Shown here one piece after another: positions 27,401-35,698 of a stretch of DNA of 49,185 nt; position 1 is the stretch's first letter; each line of letters starts with the position of its first letter. The notes under the pieces are model-generated. The model saw only the letters and a program-made list of their open reading frames with translations, did not search any database and had not been told where the DNA came from. Source of the DNA: Phycisphaerae bacterium (lineage in GTDB: Bacteria > Planctomycetota > Phycisphaerae > UBA1845); assembly GCA_029260115.1 (NCBI GenBank), contig JAJDDW010000002.1:1-49185 (forward strand), given 5' to 3'. The position numbers and the translations under genes are program-made.

Positions 27401-27624
27401 ACATCCTCGCGAATTTTCTCTACAATGGCCTTGACCTAGCTGGCATACCACGATTCCCTTTCATGCTGCCATTATGTTTGAGCATCGCCATCGTGTACAA
27501 AACCGCTCGTTGCAACAACCTTAAAGAACTTCCAGTGGCTACGCTCATACTCTGGGTGACTATCGTGCTAGGTATGGTCGGCGTCGGCGTCGGCTTATGG
27601 GCCGTCTTTAGCATTTTGGCTTGA
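27397..27624 (+). CDS. Small membrane protein of unknown function
   Basis: A 75-residue protein with two predicted membrane helices (about 18-36 and 47-70), starting at TTG 27397 within a four-base overlap with the preceding gene. The overlap and shared membrane character imply the two proteins are co-translated and may act together. No motif is recognised. Confidence 0.6.
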   Translation: MNILANFLYNGLDLAGIPRFPFMLPLCLSIAIVYKTARCNNLKELPVATLILWVTIVLGMVGVGVGLWAVFSILA

Positions 27625-27677
27625 GCGGACGCGATACACAACGCCATCCTATTTTGCAGATCAAGTTACTCAGCAGT

Positions 27678-27863
27678 TCAAACAGGCAATCGAACTGGTC
27701 CGGCAGCAGGGACAATATATGCATAAGCGTCCGGTTCGTCGGGCTTTGATTTGCGATCGTTTTCAACAACAATTAGACGGGTCATCTTAGACATAGATCC
27801 GACGAGGTATTCTTTACCGTCGGCGTTTTTCTGTCTACGAAGTCGAATCTTAGTACCTTCCAA
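27678..27863 (-). CDS. Small conserved-looking soluble protein, start uncertain
   Basis: The 61-residue version starts at TTG 27863 and reads 'MEGTKIRLRRQKNADGKEYL', then 'SKMTRLIVVEND' and 'PDEPDAYAYIVPA', which looks like a compact beta-rich domain. The same frame stays open upstream to about 27925 and still reads as protein ('FKPSWRISLANWERASL'), but I find no start codon there. Either a non-standard start is used, or the 5' end has been lost. It lies between the membrane-protein pair and adk. No function is assigned. Confidence 0.5.
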   Translation of the reverse strand: MEGTKIRLRRQKNADGKEYLVGSMSKMTRLIVVENDRKSKPDEPDAYAYIVPAAGPVRLPV

Positions 27864-27955
27864 AAGACTTGCCCTTTCCCAATTGGCTAATGAAATACGC
27901 CATGACGGTTTGAAACATAAACCGTCACGACTTCGCGGACCACGTCATGCAACAC

Positions 27956-28567
27956 CTATATCTTAGTTGAAATGAAGCCCACTAGCGAATCGGCTACATC
28001 ACGCAGAACAGCCAAGGGCGGCTGGTCGGCATTTATTTTGGCGATTAACTTTTTGGGATAGCTTTCTAGCACCGGAAGTGTCTCTTGTTCGTACACCCGA
28101 ATACGGTTTTCAATCACGCTACGATCCGCGTCATCAGGCCGGTTGGATTTTTTAGCCCGCCCCATGAGTCGAGCGATGAGCGCATCATGATCGTCGATCA
28201 TCAAGTGAACCACGCGTTTTACATCGATCATCTTGCTCAACAATTCCACTTGGGCAGTCGTTCGTGGAATGCCGTCTAGAATGAGCGTGTGATAGGATAG
28301 ATCGATTTCACCTGATTCGATACACGACTCCACATGTTGATGAAATACACGAATCGTCAATTCATCCGGAACGAGCTGACCCTTCGTCGCATAGGAGAGA
28401 AACTCTTTTCCAATCTCTGATTCCTTATCCATAGCCCGGAAAATGTCTCCCATGGCTAAGTGAACCATGTTAGGAAGTTGCGCTATCACGACACCCTGAG
28501 TCCCTTTTCCCGAACCAGGACATCCAAAAAATAGTACAGATGGATAAAGGTTATTCGCCGGCACCAC
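27956..28567 (-). CDS. adk: Adenylate kinase family protein
   Basis: A 203-residue nucleoside monophosphate kinase. It has the P-loop 'GCPGSGKGTQ' near residue 15, the NMP-binding 'HLAMGDIFRA', and 'LILDGIPRTTAQVELL', with a short lid and no zinc fingers. It interconverts ATP plus AMP and two ADP. The GTG start at 28567 is supported by AAGGAG five to six bases upstream. The sequence is somewhat divergent from standard Adk ('DGFPRT' appears as 'DGIPRT'), so a related NMP-kinase specificity remains possible. No secY neighbour is present. Confidence 0.85.
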   Translation of the reverse strand: MVPANNLYPSVLFFGCPGSGKGTQGVVIAQLPNMVHLAMGDIFRAMDKESEIGKEFLSYATKGQLVPDELTIRVFHQHVESCIESGEIDLSYHTLILDGIPRTTAQVELLSKMIDVKRVVHLMIDDHDALIARLMGRAKKSNRPDDADRSVIENRIRVYEQETLPVLESYPKKLIAKINADQPPLAVLRDVADSLVGFISTKI

Positions 28568-28817
28568 TTACTCCTTAAACTTATGTTGCTACAGTCCTCA
28601 ATGACACTGTACACATCGAATATGTTACAGTCATGTTCAATGTAGGTTAATATACTTATAGTGTTACGGTCTATAGTTTCGATAGCTTTAACGCCATTCT
28701 TCTCCATCTACCAGCAACGACACAGGTCACTCCAATACACGTAAGGTTATATCTGACAAGGGTATACGGCCCAGGCCACATCGACGACACACGGCAATCG
28801 GTGAGATAAAGCCAGAT

Positions 28818-29906
28818 CTATGGATTATCCACCTCATTTTTTCGTTGCCAGGCGGCACGTAGTGTGTCGTCAACGACTTCCACCTGTGCCCCAGCCAAGA
28901 GCGATTCGTACAATTTCCGCATCGCCTCCGGTGCCTTCTTCTCTTGTAAACGGTGGATTAGCTGGTCACGCACGCCAGGAAACCCCACAGAAGCAGCCTC
29001 TATCACCGACTCCAAGCGCACGATCTGATACCATCTTCCGATGCGCGTCGGCTGCGACATCTCACCCACGGCCAAATGGCCAACCACATCCCGCAAAGCT
29101 TGGGGCACGATGTCATCATCCATCGAGAACGGATCGAGTAGACCGCCGTCCGCCGCGCTCATTCTGTTAGCACTATAACGCTTAGCCACGGTAGAAAAAT
29201 CCACACCGGATAATAGCTGATCCATCGCGCGAGAAACCTCGGCTTGGGAAGCTAGTTGAATGTGCGTGACTACGAACCGCCGCCCGAACTCTCGCGCATA
29301 CTCCGCTTGCAACTGAGCCTCCGTGAAATGATCGTCCGAGGTGACTACCATGCGCAGGTAGGCATTGAGACGCACGCCGATCATAAATTCTTCTCGCGAC
29401 ATGTTACGCTGTAGCAAAATGGCATCGAGCATCTGCTCGGCTTTTTCACGCGGGTATGGTACGCTTGACAAACCCGATAGTGGGTCGGCCATCTGGGCTA
29501 ACATGCGATTATACTCGTCATCAATATCGCGTTGCACCACGACTATCCCTCGCTGAGCGCATGTGAATTGCACACGGTCAAGTACGATCAATTGCTCTAG
29601 CACGCCGGGCCCATGAGAACGCAAGAGTAATTCAACGACCCGATGTCGCATGATCGCATGGCCATTGACTGTAGCAATCACGTCTCCCCCCTTTCCCTGG
29701 CTAATGTTATGCGCCGCATCTTTCTGCGAAGAAATTGAAACAATCGAATCCGTCTGTGGCGTGGGCGCGTTCATTTGAGTATCGAGTACGCCACGACTTA
29801 CGGTAGGCACAACGTGAGTATCGTTCTCCACACAAGATAGACACACAAACCCAATTGTCGTCCCCCATAATAAGAACAACGCCGGTGATCGCAGTAACGT
29901 GAGCAT
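28818..29906 (-). CDS. PpiC/SurA-type peptidyl-prolyl isomerase lipoprotein
   Basis: A 362-residue exported protein from ATG 29906; a TTG at 29918 is also in frame. The signal 'LFLLWGTTIGFVCLSC' has a lipobox-like end with Cys about residue 25. A helical SurA_N-like region (about 75-210) is followed by a parvulin domain (about 215-310, 'VVTHIQLASQAEVSRAMDQL', 'YSANRMSAADGGLLDPF', 'VGEMSQPTRIGRWYQIVRLE'). It probably helps fold outer-membrane or exported proteins. It is divergent from the MBL hydrolase gene. Confidence 0.8.
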   Translation of the reverse strand: MLTLLRSPALFLLWGTTIGFVCLSCVENDTHVVPTVSRGVLDTQMNAPTPQTDSIVSISSQKDAAHNISQGKGGDVIATVNGHAIMRHRVVELLLRSHGPGVLEQLIVLDRVQFTCAQRGIVVVQRDIDDEYNRMLAQMADPLSGLSSVPYPREKAEQMLDAILLQRNMSREEFMIGVRLNAYLRMVVTSDDHFTEAQLQAEYAREFGRRFVVTHIQLASQAEVSRAMDQLLSGVDFSTVAKRYSANRMSAADGGLLDPFSMDDDIVPQALRDVVGHLAVGEMSQPTRIGRWYQIVRLESVIEAASVGFPGVRDQLIHRLQEKKAPEAMRKLYESLLAGAQVEVVDDTLRAAWQRKNEVDNP

Positions 29907-30107
29907 GATAGAGTCCAATCAAAATATCCATTGCGTCTTGCGATTAGTAGCAGGTTGCGTTTTGCCGGTCAAATCGACGGTTGAGTCACAACATCTGGGT
30001 GGCCAGGTGAGCGTCTCCACTATATGATGGCTGGCTTGTGCTTGGTGACTATATAGGTGAGTAGCGCGACTGATGTTACAACCACGAATTTTATTTTGAT
30101 GGATAAA

Positions 30108-30908
30108 ATGGAAAATCAGGCTGAACTTGAGATTGTCGTACTCGGTAGCGGGACGTCGCACGGCGTGCCCATGATTGGCTGTGATTGTGATGTGTGCTGC
30201 TCTAGCGACCCGCGTGACAATCGCACCAGGCCTAGCATTTGGGTTCGATCGGGAGATACTTGCCTGTTGGTGGATACCTCGCCGGAACTACGCCTGCAGT
30301 GCATCGCGAATCATATCGACCGTATCGACGCGGTGTTATATACCCATCATCATGCGGATCATGTAACGGGACTGGACGATTTACGACGCTTTAATTGGCT
30401 CATGCGTCAGCCGGTTAATTGTTATGGTTTATCTCGCACGGTTGATGCGCTGCGGCGCATGTTTTCTTACGCGTTCGACGCGACCCAAGATTCGCTACAT
30501 AGCCGGCCCCAATTAGTTTTGCATGAGATTGATGACCAACCTATGGATATAGCTGGCGTTCGCGTGGAACCAATTCCGCTCATGCATGGCCCATTGCCCG
30601 TGCTAGGATTTCGTATTGGCCGCTTTGCTTATTGCACGGACTGTAGCTTTATTCCAGAAGCATCAATGGATAGGCTGCAGGGATTGGACGTGCTGATATT
30701 AGACGCCCTCCGGCGAACACCTCATCCTACACATTTCAACTTGGAACAGGCTATCGCAGCAGCGACGCGCATCTCGGCTAAGCAAACTTTTTTTACTCAC
30801 ATCGCACACGAACTCCATCACGAACGCACTATGTCAGAACTTCCCTCAGGCACGGCCCTCGCTTACGATGGGTTGCACATACGCATTCCTGAACTCACGG
30901 CAAATTAA
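30108..30908 (+). CDS. MBL-fold hydrolase of the PhnP (cyclic phosphodiesterase) type
   Basis: A 266-residue metallo-beta-lactamase-fold enzyme. It shows 'VVLGSGTSHGVPMIGCDCDVC' (the Cys cluster typical of PhnP-like members), then the metal motif 'THHHADHVTG' near residue 85, and later His/Asp ligands in 'PLMHGPLPVLGFRI' and 'YCTDCSFIPE'. PhnP-like enzymes hydrolyse phosphoribosyl cyclic phosphate or similar phosphodiesters, but many relatives have unknown substrates and no phn genes are nearby. ATG 30108 gives the usual short lead to the first strand; GTG 30057 and ATG 30099 are alternatives. Confidence 0.82.
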   Translation: MENQAELEIVVLGSGTSHGVPMIGCDCDVCCSSDPRDNRTRPSIWVRSGDTCLLVDTSPELRLQCIANHIDRIDAVLYTHHHADHVTGLDDLRRFNWLMRQPVNCYGLSRTVDALRRMFSYAFDATQDSLHSRPQLVLHEIDDQPMDIAGVRVEPIPLMHGPLPVLGFRIGRFAYCTDCSFIPEASMDRLQGLDVLILDALRRTPHPTHFNLEQAIAAATRISAKQTFFTHIAHELHHERTMSELPSGTALAYDGLHIRIPELTAN

Positions 30909-31106
30909 CGCGAATTATCAAGTCTCGTTGTAAAATCCGCTAGCGATGAGAAAATAGTTAAGCACGCTAGTGATTATAAGTAGGGCTTTGGCCGAGTTTC
31001 AAATTAATTTTATTTTTGGGAAGAAATCCGCTACCTACAGGTTCTATAGTCGGGTGTCCTTTAGGTTGAAAGGCTCCGCTCCACGAGACCATGAGTTTTG
31101 TGGTGG

Positions 31107-31154
31107 GGAGCCCGGGCAAACGGTAGATACCCCAGGCCGACTGCCCCGGGCTCC
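31107..31154. repeat. Inverted repeat downstream of the MBL and acpS genes
   Basis: GGAGCCCGGG (31107-31116) and CCCGGGCTCC (31145-31154) form a perfect GC-rich 10-bp stem with a 28-nt loop. It lies between two convergent genes. Without a T-run it is an uncertain terminator; it may mark mRNA ends for both. Confidence 0.45.
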
Positions 31155-31199
31155 TTCACTTTCATGCTCGAAGGCCGATCGATCTTCAGATATTCTCGT

Positions 31200-31583
31200 C
31201 TATTCGCTCAGGCCAATGGCTGAAGCGGCTGCAAAGTTTTCCGTATGCGTGATAGAAAGCATGACACGTTTGATGCCCAATTGTTCTGCGCGGCGAGCGG
31301 TTTCGCCACGAAGTGTGACGATTGGTGCACCAAGCTCGTTGGGTAAAATTTCCATATCTGTCCAGGCGATTTGCCCCCGCCAGCCGACGCCGATCATCTT
31401 AAGGATGGCCTCTTTGGCTGCCCATCTACCAGCAACGTGTTGTAAGGATTGTTTGAACTGACTGGCTCTGGTTCGCTCTGATTCGGTTAACACACGGGCC
31501 AGGAATCGCTCGCGATGATTATCCAGCACTCGGGCGATGCGGGAACATTCTACAAGATCTAAACCATGACCTAGGACTGACAT
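31200..31583 (-). CDS. acpS: Holo-[acyl-carrier-protein] synthase
   Basis: A 127-residue AcpS, the normal size. It attaches the 4'-phosphopantetheine arm of CoA to acyl carrier protein. It begins 'MSVLGHGLDLVECSRI', with the metal-binding Asp, and has 'FLARVLTESE', 'VAGRWAAKEAILKMIG' (catalytic Glu/Lys region) and 'VMLSITHTENFAAA'. The frame is open far upstream through the REP-like palindrome at 31659, where it reads a spurious 'FPRRRES'; ATG 31583 is the true start. It is divergent from the helicase gene. Confidence 0.94.
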   Translation of the reverse strand: MSVLGHGLDLVECSRIARVLDNHRERFLARVLTESERTRASQFKQSLQHVAGRWAAKEAILKMIGVGWRGQIAWTDMEILPNELGAPIVTLRGETARRAEQLGIKRVMLSITHTENFAAASAIGLSE

Positions 31584-31658
31584 GGGGACCAACGTAACGT
31601 GATTGGGGCAACATCGCAAAGGTGCAAGCCAGTTATGCCCCGTAGATGGCTTCGCACT

Positions 31659-31684
31659 GGATTCCCGCCTGCGCGGGAATGACG
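31659..31684. repeat. REP-like palindrome
   Basis: ATTCCCGCCTGCGCGGGAAT followed by GACG is an interrupted palindrome (TTCCCGC/GCGGGAA) shared with 42697-42720 and, diverged, with 12549-12573. It lies between the divergent acpS and pcrA genes. Confidence 0.75.
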
Positions 31685-31754
31685 GCGTGGCTATAGCCTC
31701 GCGTAAAATATCACACGGTGGATTCGAGTGCGCGTCGGTGATACACTTGTCTAA

Positions 31755-33932
31755 ATGCAACAAGGCACGGACGCTTTTACTGAACATTTATTGGCTGACC
31801 TGAATGAGCCGCAACGGCAGGCGGTGCGTCATGTAGAGGGTCCATTGCTGATTCTGGCGGGACCGGGCAGTGGCAAAACCCGCGTTGTAACCCGTCGCGC
31901 AGCCTATCTTGCTGCGACGGTAGCCAGACCCTATCAAATCTTGGCTATTACGTTTACGAATAAGGCGTCTCGCGAGATGAGGGAGCGTATCGACGCACTC
32001 GGCGTGGGCGAAGGCATGACCGTCGCGACCTTTCACGCTTTCTGTGCTAGATTGCTCCGCATTCACTCGGATCGCGCGGGCATCTCTCGAAATTTTACTA
32101 TTTTCGATACCGACGACCGACGCAAGTTAATCAAAAAGGCGATCGAAGCGTGCGATTTATCTACCACCAACTGGTCACCGGCTGCGGTCGAAGCCGTGAT
32201 TAGTAGCGCAAAAAATGACATGTTGACTGCCGATGACTATGCCTCTGGAAATTTGGATTGGCAGCAGCAATCCTACGCACGCATTTTTCTATGCTACGAG
32301 CAACTACTCCAAAAAATGAACGGCGTAGACTTCGACGATCTTCTTTGTCGCGTGGCTAGGTTGATTCAAGCTGACTCTGAGCTTTGCGAAATTCTTGAGC
32401 AACAGTACAAGTATATGCTCATCGACGAGTATCAAGATACCAACGCTGCACAATACGCGATCGCGCGACAGCTTACGAAAACCCATCATAACATTTGCGC
32501 GACTGGTGATCCCGACCAATCAATTTATGGTTGGCGCGGGGCGGACATCAGTAACATTCTAAATTTTGAACGAGATTTCAAGGACGCGACCATTGTTCGG
32601 CTAGAACAAAACTATCGATCTACGCAGCGGATTTTGTCGGCGGCGGATGTGCTCATCGCTTCTAATTCGCAGCGAAAAGAAAAAACGCTTTGGACGGAAA
32701 ATGACGAGGGGCCAGCTGTCGTGGTGATGGAGCATGAAAGCGGGGATGATGAAGCCAGAGCCATTGTGCGGGAAATAGCCTCGCGCATCCGCGAAGGTAC
32801 GCCGGCCCGTGAAATAGGTATTTTGTATCGCGTGAATGCGCTTAGTCGCTCACTGGAGGAAGCGTTTCTTCGTGAAGGGATTCCTTATTCCATAGCGCGA
32901 GGTGTAGAGTTTTACAATCGCAGAGAAATCAAGGACGTACTTGCCTACGCCAGAATACTTGTGAATCCGACTGACGACATCGCGCTGAATCGAATCATCA
33001 ATACGCCAACACGCGGAATCGGCACGACCACGATCAACCGTCTGAACGAGCAGGCGAAGTTGTACGAACTCTCCGCGCTAGAAGCGTTGTATCGCGAGAA
33101 CGTGTTGTCTGAACTTGGTCGATCGGCTAGTAAAGTCAGGGCTTTTGGGGCGCTACTGCAAACGCTCCAGCCAGCGATGACGTTGCCAGCTAGCCAAGCG
33201 ATGGAATATATCATGTCGCACACTGGCATTCGGGCGATGTATCGAAAAGAAGATGTCGTTGATGAAATGCCACTGGCTAACCTTGACGAACTTATAAACG
33301 CGGCGGCGTCTTTTGAACGAGAGCATGAAGGGGCTACGCTGGTCGATTGGCTGGAACATGCGGCGCTTATTAGTGACGTTGACATCGTTAGCAACGCCTC
33401 TGGTGCTGTTACGTTGCTGACACTGCACGCGGCGAAGGGTCTTGAATTTGACGTCGTCTATATTGTGGGGCTAGAAGATGGGTTGCTCCCGTTTCGACGC
33501 CACGAAGACGCTGGTGTGGACGAAGAAGAGGAGCGTCGGCTCTGTTTTGTGGGGATGACCCGCGCTAGAAAACGGCTCACACTGTCTCGCGCTCGATACA
33601 GAATGCGGCGAGGGATCACCGAAAGAACAGTGAAAAGCCCATTCCTCGACGAACTACCCCGTGTTGAGATAGAATGGGCGAGGTCTGAGGGAGATGCTCC
33701 GCGACGTCCGTCGGCTGATCGCGATCGGTTGCCCGACGACATAGAACAATGGGAAATCGGGTCCATCGTGCGTCATCCGGTATTGGGGCTTGGTAGTATA
33801 GCCATGATCCACCAACATCCGCGACAAACGCGTGTGGATGTCAAATTTCGAGACGGATCAGAGCGATCGTGGATTTTGGAGTTCGCCGACTTGCAGCGCG
33901 TCGATTTCGATGAAATAGGTGACGCATTTTAG
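31755..33932 (+). CDS. pcrA: UvrD/PcrA-family 3'-5' DNA helicase
   Basis: A 725-residue superfamily 1 helicase of full length. It carries the Q-motif 'LNEPQRQAVRHVEGPLLILA', Walker A 'GPGSGKT', motif Ia 'AITFTNKASREMRER', motif II 'LIDEYQDTNAAQ', motif III 'GDPDQSIYGWRGAD', motif IV 'LEQNYRST', motif V 'LLTLHAAKGLEFDVVYIVGL' and motif VI 'EERRLCFVGMTRARKRL'. The C-terminal extension ends in a small domain, 'GSIVRHPVLGLGSIAMI', as in PcrA, which in Bacillus contacts RNA polymerase. It works in nucleotide-excision repair and plasmid or replication-fork unwinding. Confidence 0.95.
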   Translation: MQQGTDAFTEHLLADLNEPQRQAVRHVEGPLLILAGPGSGKTRVVTRRAAYLAATVARPYQILAITFTNKASREMRERIDALGVGEGMTVATFHAFCARLLRIHSDRAGISRNFTIFDTDDRRKLIKKAIEACDLSTTNWSPAAVEAVISSAKNDMLTADDYASGNLDWQQQSYARIFLCYEQLLQKMNGVDFDDLLCRVARLIQADSELCEILEQQYKYMLIDEYQDTNAAQYAIARQLTKTHHNICATGDPDQSIYGWRGADISNILNFERDFKDATIVRLEQNYRSTQRILSAADVLIASNSQRKEKTLWTENDEGPAVVVMEHESGDDEARAIVREIASRIREGTPAREIGILYRVNALSRSLEEAFLREGIPYSIARGVEFYNRREIKDVLAYARILVNPTDDIALNRIINTPTRGIGTTTINRLNEQAKLYELSALEALYRENVLSELGRSASKVRAFGALLQTLQPAMTLPASQAMEYIMSHTGIRAMYRKEDVVDEMPLANLDELINAAASFEREHEGATLVDWLEHAALISDVDIVSNASGAVTLLTLHAAKGLEFDVVYIVGLEDGLLPFRRHEDAGVDEEEERRLCFVGMTRARKRLTLSRARYRMRRGITERTVKSPFLDELPRVEIEWARSEGDAPRRPSADRDRLPDDIEQWEIGSIVRHPVLGLGSIAMIHQHPRQTRVDVKFRDGSERSWILEFADLQRVDFDEIGDAF

Positions 33933-34045
33933 ATTTAGGTTCGAGAAATCGCGATTTTTCAGTTGCAGCTAAAACAAAGTTTCGACCGAAAACTCTTTGA
34001 GAATTGGCGATTTGCTTGCCAAGTAAGTGCTAGAGGAAGAATGTG

Positions 34046-35116
34046 ATGAGACATGCAGTAATCATGGCTGGTGGTGCGGGGGTCCGTCTTTGGCCTTTGA
34101 GTCGTCAGGGTAGGCCCAAGCAATTACTCCGATTATTTCGAGGCACGAGTTTGCTACGGCAATCCTACGATCGTATCGCCGCGATGTTCCCGCCTGAACA
34201 GATTAGCGTTATTACGAATCAAGCTCATTTACCGTTGGTAGCCGAAGAAATTCCCGAATTGCCAGCGGCGAACCTTATCGGTGAACCCGTGGGACGAGAC
34301 ACGGCCAACGCGGTTGCGTTAGCTTCGGCTGTGCTCGCCCAGCGCGATCCCGAAGCGGTGATTGGCGTATTCACGGCGGACCATATTATCACGCCGATGG
34401 ATCGATTCTGCAGTGCTGTGAATTCGGCTTTTGAAACGGCTGAACAAGAGCCTGACGCATTAGTGACGATGGGTATTAAGCCGTCGCAACCCGAAACGGG
34501 ATATGGATATATCCGCCGTGGTGAGCGTATTCGCGATGGTGTTTTTCAGGTTAAGAAGTTTACCGAGAAGCCAAACCTAGCCGAGGCGGTCAAATATATT
34601 TCCAGCGGTGAATACTATTGGAATAGTGGCATGTTCGTCTGGCAGGCCGCGACAGTGCTAAATCAGATCAAGAAACACCTGCCGCAAACTTTTGAATCTA
34701 TCGATGCCATCGCCCGAGCATGGGCTACGGACGAGCGGCAGCAAAAGCTAGAGGAACTGTATCCTAACTTGCTAAAAATTAGTATCGACTTTGCGGTGAT
34801 GGAACGAGCGGACCGGGTGTTGGTGGTGGAAATGAATTGCCAATGGGTCGATGTCGGGTCTTGGCCCGCGATTGAAGCGATTGTCGAATCCGATGGCGAT
34901 GGCAATGTCACGACCGGCAGCCAAGTATCTCATCTTGGTTCGCGCGGCAATATCGTCATAGCCGAGTCTGATCATCTTATCGCTACGATTGGGGTAGATG
35001 ATCTGGTTATCGTGCATTCTCCGGACGCCACGCTAATTTGTAAGCGGCGCGATGCCCAGAGTATCAAGGAATTAGTCGACAATATTCGCAAAGAATTTGG
35101 AGAGAAGTATCTGTAG
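34046..35116 (+). CDS. Mannose-1-phosphate guanylyltransferase
   Basis: A 356-residue GDP-mannose pyrophosphorylase without the C-terminal phosphomannose isomerase domain. It opens with the nucleotide loop 'VIMAGGAGVRLWPLSR', then 'PKQLLRLF', 'GEPVGRDTANAVALA', 'FTADHII' (metal Asp), 'KFTEKP' and 'EYYWNSGMFVW'. It makes GDP-mannose for surface glycans. GAGGAAG lies upstream; ATG 34046 is preferred over GTG 34043 directly before it. No other sugar-nucleotide gene is adjacent. Confidence 0.93.
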   Translation: MRHAVIMAGGAGVRLWPLSRQGRPKQLLRLFRGTSLLRQSYDRIAAMFPPEQISVITNQAHLPLVAEEIPELPAANLIGEPVGRDTANAVALASAVLAQRDPEAVIGVFTADHIITPMDRFCSAVNSAFETAEQEPDALVTMGIKPSQPETGYGYIRRGERIRDGVFQVKKFTEKPNLAEAVKYISSGEYYWNSGMFVWQAATVLNQIKKHLPQTFESIDAIARAWATDERQQKLEELYPNLLKISIDFAVMERADRVLVVEMNCQWVDVGSWPAIEAIVESDGDGNVTTGSQVSHLGSRGNIVIAESDHLIATIGVDDLVIVHSPDATLICKRRDAQSIKELVDNIRKEFGEKYL

Positions 35117-35191
35117 ATGAGGCTACTTATTGGCTAAACGTTGATAGCGCGCCATAGCTAATACGCTGCTGAATCAAAGCTCAAACTATTC

Positions 35192-35653
35192 ATGCCAACA
35201 TACATGGGAATCGATTACGGCACGAAACGCATCGGGCTTTCGGTGGGCGACGACAACCTGCGGATGGCTACCCCGTTGAGAATGTTGCCGACTTGCCCCA
35301 TCGCTATCGACACTATCACTGCGATTATCGCGATTGCCCGCGAATACATGGCCGATGAATTCGTGGTCGGATTGCCATTGAACATGGACGATAGCGAAGG
35401 GCCTCAGGCAAAGCTCACCCGACAATTTGGCGATCAACTGGCCAGCGTAGCTCAAGCTCCGGTTCATTATTGGGATGAACGACTCACGTCCCGCGAGGCA
35501 CAAATGAAGCTTGTCGAAACAGGGCTTACGCGGGCGAAGAAAAAGGCCCGGCTAGATGGGGTCGCAGCACAAATATTGCTGCAAGGATTTCTCGAAGCTC
35601 AGGATGGCGCGGCAGACAGAACCAATTTCACAGACTACGACGAATGGGAATGA
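35192..35653 (+). CDS. ruvX: RuvX/YqgF-family RNase H-like nuclease
   Basis: A 153-residue YqgF-family protein with the RNase H-like fold. Motifs are 'GIDYGTKRIGLSVGD' at the N-terminus (first catalytic Asp), 'EFVVGLPLNMDDSEG', 'VHYWDERLTSREAQ' (Glu) and 'KKARLDGVAAQILLQGFLEA' (last Asp). The family includes the putative Holliday-junction resolvase RuvX and is also linked to pre-16S rRNA 5' maturation. It is 75 bp after the guanylyltransferase gene on the same strand. Confidence 0.92.
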   Translation: MPTYMGIDYGTKRIGLSVGDDNLRMATPLRMLPTCPIAIDTITAIIAIAREYMADEFVVGLPLNMDDSEGPQAKLTRQFGDQLASVAQAPVHYWDERLTSREAQMKLVETGLTRAKKKARLDGVAAQILLQGFLEAQDGAADRTNFTDYDEWE

Positions 35654-35698
35654 TGCTATTATGCGTGGGTATGATTCATGAGTGCGTAAGAGTAACTA

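Noticed and set aside
31584..31787. Extended acpS N-terminus containing 'FPRRRES'
   Set aside because: This is the translation of the REP-like palindrome; AcpS starts at 31583.
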